In this document: positions 1 to 13,300 of the stretch, piece after piece
Layout of the letters: every line of letters starts with the position of its first letter
How positions within the stretch are numbered: the stretch's first letter is position 1
DNA from: Glandiceps talaboti
Taxonomy: Eukaryota; Hemichordata; Enteropneusta; Spengelidae
Direction: 5' to 3'
Length of the DNA stretch: 64,000 bases
Assembly: GCF_964340395.1 (NCBI RefSeq)
Contig: NC_135566.1
Span: 19,665,297 to 19,729,296, forward strand
The notes under the pieces: generated by a model
Database searches by the model: none
What the model was told of the DNA's origin: nothing
What the model saw: the letters and a program-made list of their open reading frames with translations, nothing else
Made by a program: the position numbers and the translations under genes

Positions 1-143
1 GTGAAAATTAATGATCGTTTCCACGTCCTACAATAAGATTTTTTATGAATTTCTTTTGCACGTATGTAGAACATGGTTCTTTTTAATATAGTACTTAGAA
101 AATATATTGTTCAAAACATATTGACGAAACTGGCCTTAGCAAC

Positions 144-475
144 CATGAACATGCCCTTAGCAACAGTGAAATAATGATGCATATTACAAAGATAACAACA
201 TGGATGGGTAGGTTGTAAGTACATGTAACTAAAGATTCCAAAAATGTATGCAAATATACCTAGCAACAGGACCACACCCATAGCAACAGCTGAATGATGG
301 TTTGTATTGCAAAGACGATACCTGGGAAGTGTAGGCAAGTGTATAAACATCCAAAAAGTGAGTGTAAATATGCCTAGAAACAAGTACATGTCCCAAACAA
401 CAGCCAAACGTTGGCATATAATTATGGTAAAGGTAACATGAGGGCTGGAAAGGCAACCAGATAAATAACAAAAAA
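144..475. repeat. Degenerate ~110-bp repeat, about three copies
   Basis: Three diverged copies start at TAGCAACAGTGAAATAATGA (about 150), TAGCAACAGCTGAATGATGG (about 281) and AAACAACAGCCAAACGTTGG (about 398). Part of it (TAGCAACCATGAACATG) recurs in similar form near 32608. No gene was recognised in 1-715. Confidence 0.55.
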
Positions 476-715
476 ACTGTACAGTTGTGCTACATTTGTA
501 CAATGCCATTGGCACTATTTTTATTCTTTTGAATTTAAAAATGTTTAGGATTGGCAGGTTATCAGAAACAAACAATTTTTTTTATGTGGCGTACATGTAC
601 ATTGGTAACTTATACATATGTACATGTGTACATGTACATTATGTACAGTATACATTGTACTAGAACTTAGTGATGTTTTGTAGAACTACATTGTGCCATA
701 AATATAATGAGACTT

Positions 716-1101
716 TAAATTTCCCAATCATAGTGTCTGCCTTTCAGTAAGCAATTTGATATGTAAATTTCCCAATCATAGTGTCTGCCTTTCAGTAAGC
801 AATTTGATTATATAAATTTCCCTATCATAGTGTCTGCCTTTCAGTAAGCAATTTGATATGTAAATTTCCCAATCATAGTGTCTGCCTTTCAGTAAGCAAT
901 TTGATATGTAAATTTCCCAATCATAGTGTTTGCCTTTCAGTAAGCAATTTGATATGTAAATTTCCCAATCATAGTGTCTGCCTTTCAGTAAGCAATTTGA
1001 TATGTAAATTTCCCAATCATAGTGTTTGCCTTTCATTAAGCAATTTGATATGTAAATTTCCCAATCATAGTGTCTGCCTTTCAGTAAGCAATTTGATATG
1101 T
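716..1101. repeat. 48-bp minisatellite, 8 units
   Basis: Units of TAAATTTCCCAATCATAGTG plus 28 more bases begin at 716, 764, 813, 861, 909, 957, 1005 and 1053. The period is a multiple of three, so both strands stay open and give spurious repetitive reading frames. Confidence 0.97.
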
Positions 1102-1211
1102 ATAATGTATGTATATTTTCGTACATGTACTGTATATGGCATAAATAATTCATTGCATCCAAGCAATACAGATAACAAAAGAAAGAGTCCATAAATCATA
1201 CTTTCATTGAA

Positions 1212-1303
1212 GAAGTCTAAGACTTATACAAGAAATAGATGGATTTGATTGGTCAGTCTAAGACTTATACAAGAAATAGATGGATTTAATTGGTCAATCT
1301 AGA
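1212..1303. repeat. Short tandem duplication (about 41 bp x 2)
   Basis: Two copies of a segment beginning AGTCTAAGACTTATACAAG, differing by a few bases. Confidence 0.85.
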
Positions 1304-1905
1304 GGATATTTGTTGCTTCAAAGGTCACACTAACATATCATTTGGCAGAATTCTGTGATGTATTAACAAATACACATGGTGTATAATAATAATTAACTAA
1401 TATAATAAAATTAACTTTTAAAAAAGATACAAATAACTGTGTGGGTAGCTTCCTGTGAATTTGATATTTTATGTGAGCTCCTCATTGAGCTACATGTAGA
1501 CTTGGGGGGTAATGAAATCTTCAGGTTCAAACCAAATGGGGGATAGTATGTAGACTAAAGGCAGAATACATACATGTACATCATAGAGGATGGAGTTAAT
1601 TGGGATGTCTTGTAATTTAATTGGCACAATTACATGTAGAAAAGTCATCAATACAAAAAATATCATGCTTTTGTTACATGTAGATTAAAGTTTTAGTCTG
1701 AAAGCCTCTAATTTAGTAAAATACAATTTTACCTAATGATAAAACCACATGTACAATGTACAATGTAGTTATTAGACATAGACCCTCAGGGCCTCATATT
1801 CCCAGGATGTGACACCAAAGTATAATAATATGAAATTCATACATTTCATATACATGTACATGTACTTCTGATTTCTGACTACGCTGAATTGTTTGTAAAT
1901 GCTGT

Positions 1906-1955
<50 letters not shown>
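1906..1955. repeat. (GTT)n microsatellite
   Basis: About 16 perfect GTT units. Confidence 0.97.
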
Positions 1956-4460
1956 AAATGTGAAAGTGTAAATCTTAATCTTGTAATGAAATAATAAAAC
2001 ACTTGTGAAAAAAGGTTTTATGTATAATTTATGGTTTGTCTAGTATTGGACGTGATCACCAAAGTTAACAGTGGATATACATGTACAAAATGTACAATGT
2101 CATGTAAAATCCTCAAACTCAGTGACATTGCCTTCCAGCACAAAACACATCAACAACAACAACAATACGACGCTACACTAACAGGTACATCACTTTGAAA
2201 CTTGAAAACAACATAGTTTGCATCAAGTACTATGATTCTGGCTGCCATCAAAATTAAAACACAATCATGTGTGAATACAAATGTATATGGTTTCCTATTC
2301 AATTCATGGATTGCCGAACATCGACCATCCTCATCACTTTAAACAGTGAACAAATGCAACTCGTTTGGATACATCGCCTTCTGTACAGCCACTAACGCAA
2401 GATACATGTATGATGTAGCTGAACGTATATAAACCTGCTAACATTATAGCAGCCCCCATTTGTGATAGTTGCATTGTAGTGAAATTGTTGTCAATTGAAT
2501 CTGTTATTATTTAACTACTGGTAGAATTTTTGAATGAACTTTGATAGTGTGATTTTGAAAATTTCACCATGTTTTTGACGTTTTAACTTGCCAGTGTTAA
2601 TGTTTTTATGAGCTAAGTTCTGTGCAAGTTCTACTATCTCTGTGTTATTTATCCTTACAACTGTGATCTCATATAATATGAAGTGTTAGAAATATTGATT
2701 ACTAATAGATATAATAATTATGTCTATATAGTATATCATACATTTCTTAGGATTTCATAATGTCGATGGTCAAAAAACTTTAAAATTTGAAGGGTACTAA
2801 AAAATAATAATCTTGATCAGAAGTCATACAGGTATTCAATTACAATTCTGTATGAAGTTGTGTGCATATTTGCAAGGTTTGGAAGCCATGTTATTTATGC
2901 CACTATAAAAAAGAATGTCATACATGTACATGTGTATCAATTTTTCTGTTCTATTGTTGGTGTGTTTTGCTAAAGATTTTGTTACTTGTAATACATGTAC
3001 AAATGTAGTTCATATGGCAATCTGGAATGTTGCATATACATGTACATGTACACACCTACAAGTACAAGTATGTTTGTTAGTCACTATAAAAGGGATACAG
3101 CAAGCTTGACTAAAATGTAGCTTTGCTATTTCTTGATTCCTCTTGCCATGTAGATTCTGCACATGTATCTGTTTTGAGGTTGATTTTTTTTATTATATTG
3201 GTGAATAAACATTATTATTATACATCAGATTTCAAAATACTATTCAGCAGCTCTGTTTGATACAACCACACAGAGACTAATAAAAAATACTACATATATG
3301 CATGGTACACTTTAATATAACAAGATTGAATGAATACAGTTTCTTACGACATTTTGTCTACATGTACATTGTAAATGAAACAGACATCAAATGGAGACAT
3401 CAAAATATTGTCACCTGTGTGTCTGTGTCTTGTTCGTGTGTGTCTGTATCTGTGTCTTGTTTGATAGTTTACTGTATGTATTTTCATTCAGACTTTTATT
3501 ATGTACAAGTCAAGTGTACCATGTACAGTTACTTATTGATTTCTGCATGGTTATATCAAACACAGCGGGTGAATGGTGTTTTGAAATCTGTTGTACAAAT
3601 GTACATGTATATCTCATGAGGAATATGATAGTGTGGTTTATGTGGCCATATAATTACACAATGTACATACAATGTATTCCATTAAGTCAAATTGTCTCTT
3701 AAAAAGACGTTTTATTATGCACATCACATTTTAAACTGCTTTCATCAGTGGAGCACACAGTAAGTAGACTTATATTAGCAACGTTGCCTGTCCAAATAAA
3801 AAATAAAAACCTACATTCGGATTCATATTACAACTTTAAACAAAATAAAAGCGATAAGGATACTAACTTTATCTGCAACATATGACTGTCAACATCTACA
3901 AGAAAAACAATGGTGAAAGACATGTTGAAAATGACAGGATAACAGAAAATAAACCTTCTGTAAATGATGTAAACAATGCTACCAGAGAGACCTACAATGT
4001 ACAATGTACATACATGATGTATACCGTAGCCACCAAATAAATCATAGTACATGTACAGTACATGTACATGTACATGTACATGTAAATGTCAATAGCTTTA
4101 TTTATTTCTCTCTCTTTTTTCTGTCTAAATTCACAAGTTGTTCCCTTTCCATTTCAGGAGACTTTGCCTGTCTGTACTCCTCTTTAACTAACCTGCATTG
4201 TGTGCATGTTGTAAAGAGTGACACCTTGTATCACCGGCCTGTCTGTGATTAACTCCAAGGCTTCCCTCTCCTGGATTGTTATTCTTCCTACCTTTTTTTT
4301 CTTTCCTTCTGCACCACTATTTTAGTTGTGCTATAGTGTATTTTTTTGGAACAAATTCTCCCTGTGTGTTCCATTCCCTCCGTCACCAAGGTTAGTAACA
4401 ATAATAATATAATATTTTTGTCATAAAAAAAGGGGGAAACATTCCTCACCTTATGTGAGG

Positions 4461-4737
4461 AATGTTTAACACTCACAGAAAATGTTCAAAACTCACAGAA
4501 AATGTGCAACACTCACAGAAAATGTGCAACACTCACAGTAATGTGCAACACTCACAGAAAATGTGCAACACACAGAAAATGTTCAACACTCACAGTAATG
4601 TTCAACACTCACAGAAAATGTGCAACACTCACAGAAAATGTTCAACACTCACAGAAAATGTGCAACACTCACAGAAAATGTTCAACACTCACAGAAAATG
4701 TGCAACACTCACAGAAAATGTGCAACACTCACAGAAA
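4461..4737. repeat. 20-bp minisatellite, about 14 units
   Basis: Unit AATGTGCAACACTCACAGAA, with a GTT/GTG variant and several shortened units. The array starts inside the right arm of a 13-bp perfect hairpin (4437-4467). Confidence 0.96.
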
Positions 4738-5629
4738 GGAAAAAACACAACATGTACATGCACAAATAAGCATATTAAAAAGATGACCACAAAGACACAA
4801 AAAGTTATGATACATATTCAGTACTGTGTCCTCCCTATGTACATGTATTGTAAGGTTCATTGTAGATATACATACATGTAATGTACATACATAACAAGGG
4901 TTACCTTGAAAAACATATTAATAAGGGTGCTAAGCCCTCTTGTTATTTCTGAGTGCCTCCTTGATAAAATGAAAAATCACATTCCAAACCACTGCATTCT
5001 ATGTTGATGTCATAACATACATTGTACATTGTATATGTTGTTTTCTAGTCTCCAACAAACATTGACAAATGTACAAAAGTACAAAACCTACAATGTACAT
5101 GTACACCTACAATGTCACCAGTCTGTGAGCCATCTTCTGAAAAAAAATTCAAAGGTGGACACTACATGCATGATTAGATGTTCTTCTTTGATAATACAAA
5201 TTCATTGAACATTCTCTATCACGTTTAATGACAAATGTACCAGTATTGATCATTTCTAGAATGAAATCATACAAATCACCAGTGGTTATGTATGATTCAA
5301 TGATTCAATGACATGGGTATGTGGTGCTAGGACAGTCACTATATTAATTGTAAAACTACATTTGTAAGAAAGATTAATTATTACACTATGAATGTATGTA
5401 TGTACATGTATACAACAAGTGTAGAACCAGATACTGGGTCTTCACCATGGTCAAATTATTGATCTGCTCCATACAAATACATATACAAATGTATACATAT
5501 ATTGGTTTTCAAAGGACCTTAGGCGGAAGTATCAAAATGTTTGAGAAATGTCAGCAGTAATGAAGACTAGTGAACTGACTGTACAATAGATAAACTGTAT
5601 TCAAACTTAGGGAGTTACATTTACATGTA

Positions 5630-5766
5630 AGGTTAGGTTAGGTTAGGTTAGGTTAGGTTAGGTTAGGTTAGGTTAGGTTAGGTTAGGTTAGGTCAGGTCA
5701 GGTCAGGTCAGGGTAGGTCAGGGTAGGTCAGGTCAGGTCAGGTCAGGTTAGGTTAGGTTAGGTTAA
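5630..5766. repeat. Interstitial (TTAGG)n array with TCAGG variants
   Basis: About 12 GGTTA units, then a block of GGTCA and GGGTA variants, then GGTTA again. Flanks are ordinary unique sequence, so it is not a chromosome end. Confidence 0.96.
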
Positions 5767-5944
5767 GGATAGAAATATGGTTATACTCCCTCGGATAAAC
5801 CTGATTTGTATTTGTAATGCTGAGATAGAATGTAGAACAGTGGACTAGTGTACAATAGATACACATAAGTATTTCAAGCTAGGGAGTTAGAGGTTTATAG
5901 AACAGTGCACTAACTCTACTTGTACAATAGATAAACAGTTGTAT

Positions 5945-6275
5945 TCAAGCAATATTTTTCTTCATTCTGCCAAGGAAAAAATGAGTGATGTACATGTACA
6001 TTTGTACATGTAAGGGGGCTGTCACTATGAGTCACTAGACAGGTACACTGTTACAGTAGTAACAAAATCCTTAGGTCAAGAGTATTTTGCCTCTGAATGA
6101 AGAAAATTATTGGAGAATAACATAATTATACCAGCGCCAGTAATAATAAAGAAAATCGAGGAAGGGAATGGCAATTTTGATTCATATTTTGAACGCAGCA
6201 GTGCCATAGACATGCATTGTTGTGATACAGATGCACATTGTTGTGATGTACATGTAGACTTGGTTTTTGCATGTA
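5945..6275. repeat. Dispersed repeat, copy A
   Basis: Shares CACTATGAGTCACTAGAC, AATATTTTTCTT, CTTAGGTC, GAGTATTT and CATAGACA with 13265-13560 in the same order and spacing. Confidence 0.65.
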
Positions 6276-6954
6276 CATAATAATGAACAATAATGTGTAA
6301 AGATGTGTTCTATATGACTATATAAATATGGTCCATCAGGGTTGTCAAGTGACAATCTCCATTATAAGCAAAGACACAGGTTTTAATTAAATTACCATAT
6401 TTTTTCTAATTTATGTATTTTTGGACAAACCTCTCACAAATTGACCATGTGATGATATCTGTAAATAATTTACATATTTACTTAGCTTTGTCAACCTGAG
6501 TAATTTGCTTGTTAATTAATCCAGTAATTTGATATGTATTTCAATCAATATAACATTGTAAATCCTTGTTGTACTGGAAAAATACGATAATTACATTTTA
6601 TGGCCAGGGAAGCATTATGCAATCATACATTTGTGTGATAGAGCTGTAGGGAGCAATGTCTGTTTACTTGAAGTTGTCTTCCATCAATATACCATTGCTT
6701 TTTTTGCTATCTAATATTCCACATTTGAATTGTTTATTTATCATCTAACCGAAAATGCAATATTGTGTATGCAGTGTTTTTGTCAAGGTTCTGGAACCTT
6801 GGTAACACTAATGGGGGTGGGAGGGGCGATGGAATCTGCTGAAATTTGCATGGATTTCCATACCTACAGTGTATTACCTACATGCTACATGTAGTACATG
6901 TACATAATTATACAAAATGTACAATGTGTACATGTATGTGTGGTATGAGAACAA

Positions 6955-6980
6955 CCCCCCCCCCCCCCCCCCCCCCCCCC
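6955..6980. repeat. Poly(C) tract
   Basis: 26 consecutive C, about 190 bp upstream of the first coding exon of RNF34. Confidence 0.97.
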
Positions 6981-7146
6981 AACAATTGCCCTCGGGACAA
7001 CTGCCACAACCATATGATGGTAGAGGCTACATGTACATGACTACATATCAGCTTTTTAGATTTGTTTGATACATGTATTTGTTCAAGTCTGTTTTGTATC
7101 AGGGCACATTTCAAAAAAATGATTTTGTCTAAATTGTTTTCTGTAG

Positions 7147-7173
7147 ATGAGTGACATCTAGAGGGATTGGTCA
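7147..7173 (+). promoter_or_regulatory. 5' UTR end of the first coding exon, with a 4-codon upstream ORF
   Basis: A pyrimidine-rich acceptor (ttgttttctgtag) ends at 7146, so an upstream non-coding exon must exist; I could not locate it. The exon opens with ATG AGT GAC ATC TAG (7147-7161), a minimal upstream ORF in the same frame as the main start. Its TAG blocks any N-terminal extension, which fixes ATG 7174 as the start for this splice form. Confidence 0.6.
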
Positions 7174-7206
7174 ATGGGTTCAGGAGTAGTAAAAAGCCAG
7201 CAGCCT

Positions 7207-7241
<35 letters not shown>

Positions 7242-7371
7242 CAACATCTATCACAACAACCCCTACCCCCAGCATAGAGGGCCTGCTCTAAATAGTAGCA
7301 GAAGACAGACAGATGCAGGAATTATGACTTGTGATTCATGTTCTGCTAATTTCACCCTCTTCAAGAGAAAG
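7174..7371 (+). CDS. RNF34: RNF34 coding exon 1 (polyQ and first zinc-finger Cys pair)
   Basis: 66 codons, ending in phase 0 before GTGAGT. It encodes a CAG-repeat polyglutamine run (7206-7241) and the first C-x2-C of the FYVE-like finger (CDSC) near the 3' end. Confidence 0.88.
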
Positions 7372-10300
7372 GTGAGTTTAATGTTTAATATGTGTCGTGT
7401 GTCATTGTGGAGGACATCATCTCAGTATATGTACATGTACATGTATGTAAGATATTCTAAATCAGTACAAGTGTACCTCAGACTGTGTTTCTGTTAGCCA
7501 TTAGCTTAACACGATGTTTGTAATGAGTGAATGCAGAAGGGTACATGTACACAACAGTGAATTTCATAGTCTAATTCTACCTGAGCACCCCAGATGTCCA
7601 AAAACTGGATGAAAGACCTTTTAGAAAACTTCCATTATATATGGATTGTATGCTTCCCAGGGAGTTGAGGAAGTAGATTCGGTGAGTGTGTTGTTATAGG
7701 GCTGTGCTAGGGTTAATAACTGTAATTTAGCAATTTTGAGCCCAATATAATATCAAACTATTGACTGTTATTATTAACGAAATGTGGAGACATCTTGGAT
7801 GAGATATCTAGAGACCCACTTTCATAAATATTTGATATACCAGTACTTGAATACAAATGTATGTTGTGATAGAGTAGATGACTTGTTTATGTTATAACTT
7901 AAAAGTATAAATATACATATAGATAAGATCGTTGGGTGATATGTCATAATCAGTATTTATGACTTGGATAAAAAATATAGGCTTATCTGTATTTATCTGC
8001 TGTGATCAGAATACATTGCAGCCATAGCATATTGTTTCATCTGTCGATATCCTTGGGGCATAGTTATACTGTGAACTGTTGTACAGCTAAATTCAGAATC
8101 TATTCATCACTGCATGTCTCTTCATGTTAGATGGTTTTATGGGTTGAAAGGGTTATTGATAGGAAATAGCTTTCTCTCCACATATAATTGGCCATTATCT
8201 CGTCTCATCAACTACACAACTGAATACTTAGAAACCATCATCACAATGTGTGAATTACTCATGTTTCATGGAATTGATTGAATAATCTCTATATATTTTC
8301 AACACATTTGAAGGGAAAGGATGCCTTGTAAATTCACTATGTTTTAATAAAAAACGTGGTTGTTAATTGAGATAAAATGTCATTGGTATCATTGACGTTT
8401 ACCTATTAGTTGGGCATTGGCATTGTTCCAAACTGAGGCAGAAATGAAGTGCAGACTTCAGTTGCTAGGGAACCTCCATTATACATATTTTCGACTGATT
8501 GTATTTTCCAAACAAATTCTGAAAATATTTAGCAATCTCCACATGAAAGGAAAGCAAACAAGGTAGATCATGGTTTTGGTTTGTTTTTTTCGAAACCATT
8601 GGCGCTGTGTATGCAGTTCTGTCAATGTTAGTCAGTGGGCATTTATGTTCAGTTTGTATTAGTCATCACAGTTTCTGTATGTGATATAGGAAATGTAGCA
8701 TAGAGAGAGATACTATATTTCCTCAAGTTCTTTGAATAAAGCTATACTCACTCATTTATCAAGTGTTTTTCACCAACCTTGAACCTACCTTCAACTATGG
8801 ACCATTGGGTCCAAAAATGATGACAGATAATCATCACATGCTGTGTAATGCACATTAATTTTGTAATTGACATCCATAATTGTTTTGCCCTCTGGTTTTA
8901 ATTGCCATACATATACATGTAAACCTTGTTTATCATTTGGAAAGAAATCCCACTGTCCCAGTATCAGTCCTATGGTTTATGTGTGTTGTATAAATGACAT
9001 ACTTTTATAGCTACATTTGTAGTTGATTTTGTAATTCTATTAAGACTGCTCTAGCTGTAACTGAAGTGTAATTTTTTTCCATCAGACAACCAGCAATATA
9101 TACATGTATTCTCTGAAACTTTGTTACGATACCAATCATTATGATAGTGTACATGTTAATGAAGGGTTTTTGTTATCCATACAAACTAACAAGTTGAAAT
9201 CATGATTGCATTAATTTAGGACCGCTAATTTTAGGGTGAAAAGTTACCCAATCTGATTAAAAACCGATGTGGTGAAAGTGTCTAAATGCTAAATATTTAC
9301 CTCTATTTCCATCGTTTTGTGTCGTTTGTTTTACGTACTGAGTAAGGTGGCGATCACTCCAAACAAAACAAACGTCACAACACAATGAATAGAGGTAAAT
9401 AAGGACATCTAGCTGCTTTCACCACATCGGATTTTAATCAGATTGAAAGTAACCCCCAACAATCAGTTTGATTTGATTTATTGTGACACACAGTAACATA
9501 TTACTGTATGGTAACTCCACAAATATATTTATCCAGAGGTGATTCAGTACTGTTCAGCGTGTACAATATTATGATTACATGTAAGTCATTAAATCTACAG
9601 TCATCAATTGTCACACTGTTCTAGGTTTGTTTAAAAACTGTCCTAGCTGTAACTGGGGTACTACTATTTCAATCAGACAATCAACAATACATGTATATTC
9701 ACTGAAATTTATGAAAATACCAAAAATTAGACGTTGTACATGTACATACAATGTATAATTAGAGGTCTATTGTATCTATAAGTAGTATAGTAATAAGTTG
9801 AAATTGTGATTTATTGGGGCACTGATTTTTAGGTGCAATCCGAAAATCAATTGGATTGAATTTATTGTGACAGTGTTATAATACATATATGTGTACAGCT
9901 ACTGTTTATAGATATGTTTACCAACAGGTGATTCAATATGTTAACAGTGCATGATATTACAAATAAGACATTATATCGAACAAAACTAAATGTTTTTAAA
10001 AAAATGTTTCAGTTGCAGCTAGTGCAGCTTTAGTTACTAAATGCCCAGTTTGGATTAGGATTACAATTTAACTATGCAAAACAGATGTCTGATAGTGACA
10101 GAGCTATAGTATGCAAAACAGATGTCTGATAGTGACAGAGCTATACTATGTAAAACAGATGTCTGATAGTGACAGAGCTATAGTATGCAAAACAGATGTC
10201 TGATAGTGACAGAGCTATACTATGTAAAACAGATGTCTGATAGTGACAGAGCTATAGTATGCAAAACAGATGTCTGATAGTGACAGAGCTATAGTATGCA

Positions 10301-13300
10301 AAACAGATGTCTGATAGTGACAGAGCTATACTATGTAAAACAGATGTCTGATAGTGACAGAGCTATACTATGCAAAACAGATGTCTGATAGTGACAGAGC
10401 TATACTATGCAAAACAGATGTCTGATAGTGACAGAGCTGTACTATGCAAAACAGATGTCTGATGGTGACAGAGCTATACTATGCAAAACAGATGTCTGAT
10501 AGTGACAGAGCTATACTATGCAAAACAGATGTCTGATAGTGACAGAGCTATACTATGCAAAACAGATGTCTGATAGTGACAGAGCTATACTATGCAAAAC
10601 AGATGTCTGATAGTGACAGAGCTATACTATGCAAAACAGATGTCTGATAGTGACAGAGCTGTACTATGCAAAACAGATGTCTGATAGTGACAGAGCTATA
10701 CTATGCAAAACAGATGTCTGATAGTGACAGAGCTATAGTATGCAAAACAGATGTCTGATAGTGACAGAGCTATACTATACAAAACAGATGTCTGATAGTG
10801 ACAGAGCTATACTATGCAAAACAGATGTCTGATAGTGACAGAGCTATACTATACAAAACAGATGTCTGATAGTGACAGAGCTATACTATACAAAACAGAT
10901 GTCTGATAGTGACAGAGCTATACTATACAAAACAGATGTCTGATAGTGACAGAGCTATACTATGCAAAACAGATGTCTGATAGTGACAGAGCTATACTAT
11001 ACAAAACAGATGTCTGATAGTGACAGAGCTATACTATGCAAAACAGATGTCTGATAGTGACAGAGCTATACTATACAAAACAGATGTCTGATAGTGACAG
11101 AGCTATACTATGCAAAACAGATGTCTGATAGTGACAGAGCTATACTATACAAAACAGATGTCTGATAGTGACAGAGCTGTACTATGCAAAACAGATGTCT
11201 GATAGTGACAGAGCTATACTATGCAAAACAGATGTCTGATAGTGACAGAGCTATAGTATGCAAAACAGATGTCTGATAGTGACAGAGCTATACTATACAA
11301 AACAGATGTCTGATAGTGACAGAGCTATACTATGCAAAACAGATGTCTGATAGTGACAGAGCTATACTATACAAAACAGATGTCTGATAGTGACAGAGCT
11401 ATACTATACAAAACAGATGTCTGATAGTGACAGAGCTATACTATACAAAACAGATGTCTGATAGTGACAGAGCTATACTATGCAAAACAGATGTCTGATA
11501 GTGACAGAGCTATACTATACAAAACAGATGTCTGATAGTGACAGAGCTATACTATGCAAAACAGATGTCTGATAGTGACAGAGCTATACTATACAAAACA
11601 GATGTCTGATAGTGACAGAGCTATACTATGCAAAACAGATGTCTGATAGTGACAGAGCTATACTATACAAAACAGATGTCTGATAGTGACAGAGCTATAC
11701 TATGCAAAACAGATGTCTGATAGTGACAGAGCTATACTATACAAAACAGATGTCTGATAGTGACAGAGCTATACTATGCAAAACAGATGTCTGATAGTGA
11801 CAGAGCTATACTATACAAAACAGATGTCTGATAGTGACAGAGCTATACTATGCAAAACAGATGTCTGATAGTGACAGAGCTATACTATACAAAACAGATG
11901 TCTGATAGTGACAGAGCTATACTATGCAAAACAGATGTCTGATAGTGACAGAGCTATACTATGCAAAACAGATGTCTGATAGTGACAGAGCTATACTATA
12001 CAAAACAGATGTCTGATAGTGACAGAGCTATACTATGCAAAACAGATGTCTGATAGTGACAGAGCTATACTATACAAAACAGATGTCTGATAGTGACAGA
12101 GCTATACTATGCAAAACAGATGTCTGATAGTGACAGAGCTATAGTATGCAAAACAGATGTCTGATAGTGACAGAGCTATACTATGCAAAACAGATGTCTG
12201 ATAGTGACCGAGCTATACTATGCAAAACAGATGTCTGATAGTGACCGAGCTATACTATGCAAAACAGATGTCTGATAGTGACAGCTATACTATGCAAAAC
12301 AGATGTCTGATAGTGACAGAGCTATACTATGTAAAACAGATGTCTGATAGTGACAGAGCTATATTATGCAAAACAGATGTCTGATAGTGACAGAGCTATA
12401 CTATGTAAAACAGATGTCTGATAGTGACAGAGCTATACTATGTAAAACAGATGTCTGATAGTGACAGAGCTATACTATGCAAAACAGATGTCTGATAGTG
12501 ACAGAGCTAAGTATATCCAGAACAAAAGAATAATCCTATGGCTCCACCAATAAGATAACACTAAATATGAGAACCTGGGATTGAAAACTTGGCCTTTAAT
12601 ATTGTGATGAAACAATGGTCCAAAGATTTGGAAGTTTAAGATCTGTAGTTTAGGGGATTCACCCTTCTCTCTGAGCTATAATTCTCTGAGTTAATTCAGT
12701 TCACTGTTATACTATATTGAATGTATTATTAAATTTGAAGAAAAAAACAATACAAAAACACAGAAAAAAATGTCACATGATGATAGATCCTCGCAGATTT
12801 ACTTATTCTAATCATAACTTGTTTAGTTTGGTTATAAGTATCTCTGTATGATAATCTACTGAGTTGATTCTATGTGTTATTGAAATAAAACATTGTTAAT
12901 TAAAGTAATGACAAGTAATGTAAAGAATTCACAGGATTGAGCTTATTTTACATTTTGTCAGTGGAAAAATACTGTCTGCCAATAGAACATACACATGGGT
13001 GAAAACATGAAAAGAACATGCCTTGCATTTACTACATGTACATGTACATGTATGTACCAAGACTTGTGTATATTGCAGGCAGTGTTTAGGTACATGAATG
13101 TACCAAGACTTGTGTATTGCAGGCAGTGTTAGGTACATGAATGTACCAAGACTTGTGTATATTGCAGGCAGTGTTAGGTACATGAATGTACACTGTAGAG
13201 TTATAGCATGTACATTGTAGAGATTCTGAATGTAATTGATGTACAACACAGCACTATTGAAGTAGTTATTCCCCAATATTTTTCTTTCATTCAGCTGAGG

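Larger units (their letters stand above)
1103..4436. other. No gene recognised
   Basis: AT-rich sequence dotted with TACATGTA-type palindromes, plus the short repeats listed separately. Reading frames are short and low complexity. It could hold the RNF34 promoter or a non-coding first exon, which I cannot place. Confidence 0.6.

Noticed and set aside
853-1194. Repetitive open frames on both strands over the 48-bp array
   Set aside because: The unit length is a multiple of three, so frames stay open by construction; no start context, splice signals or domain.
4462-4881. Overlapping open frames over the 20-bp array
   Set aside because: Low-complexity translation of a minisatellite; two frames are equally open.
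5630-5766. Telomere end
   Set aside because: Unique sequence continues on both sides, and the motif is interrupted by variants.
10072-12509. CRISPR-like array
   Set aside because: The 37-bp units are directly contiguous with no unique spacers, in a eukaryotic intron; it is a minisatellite.
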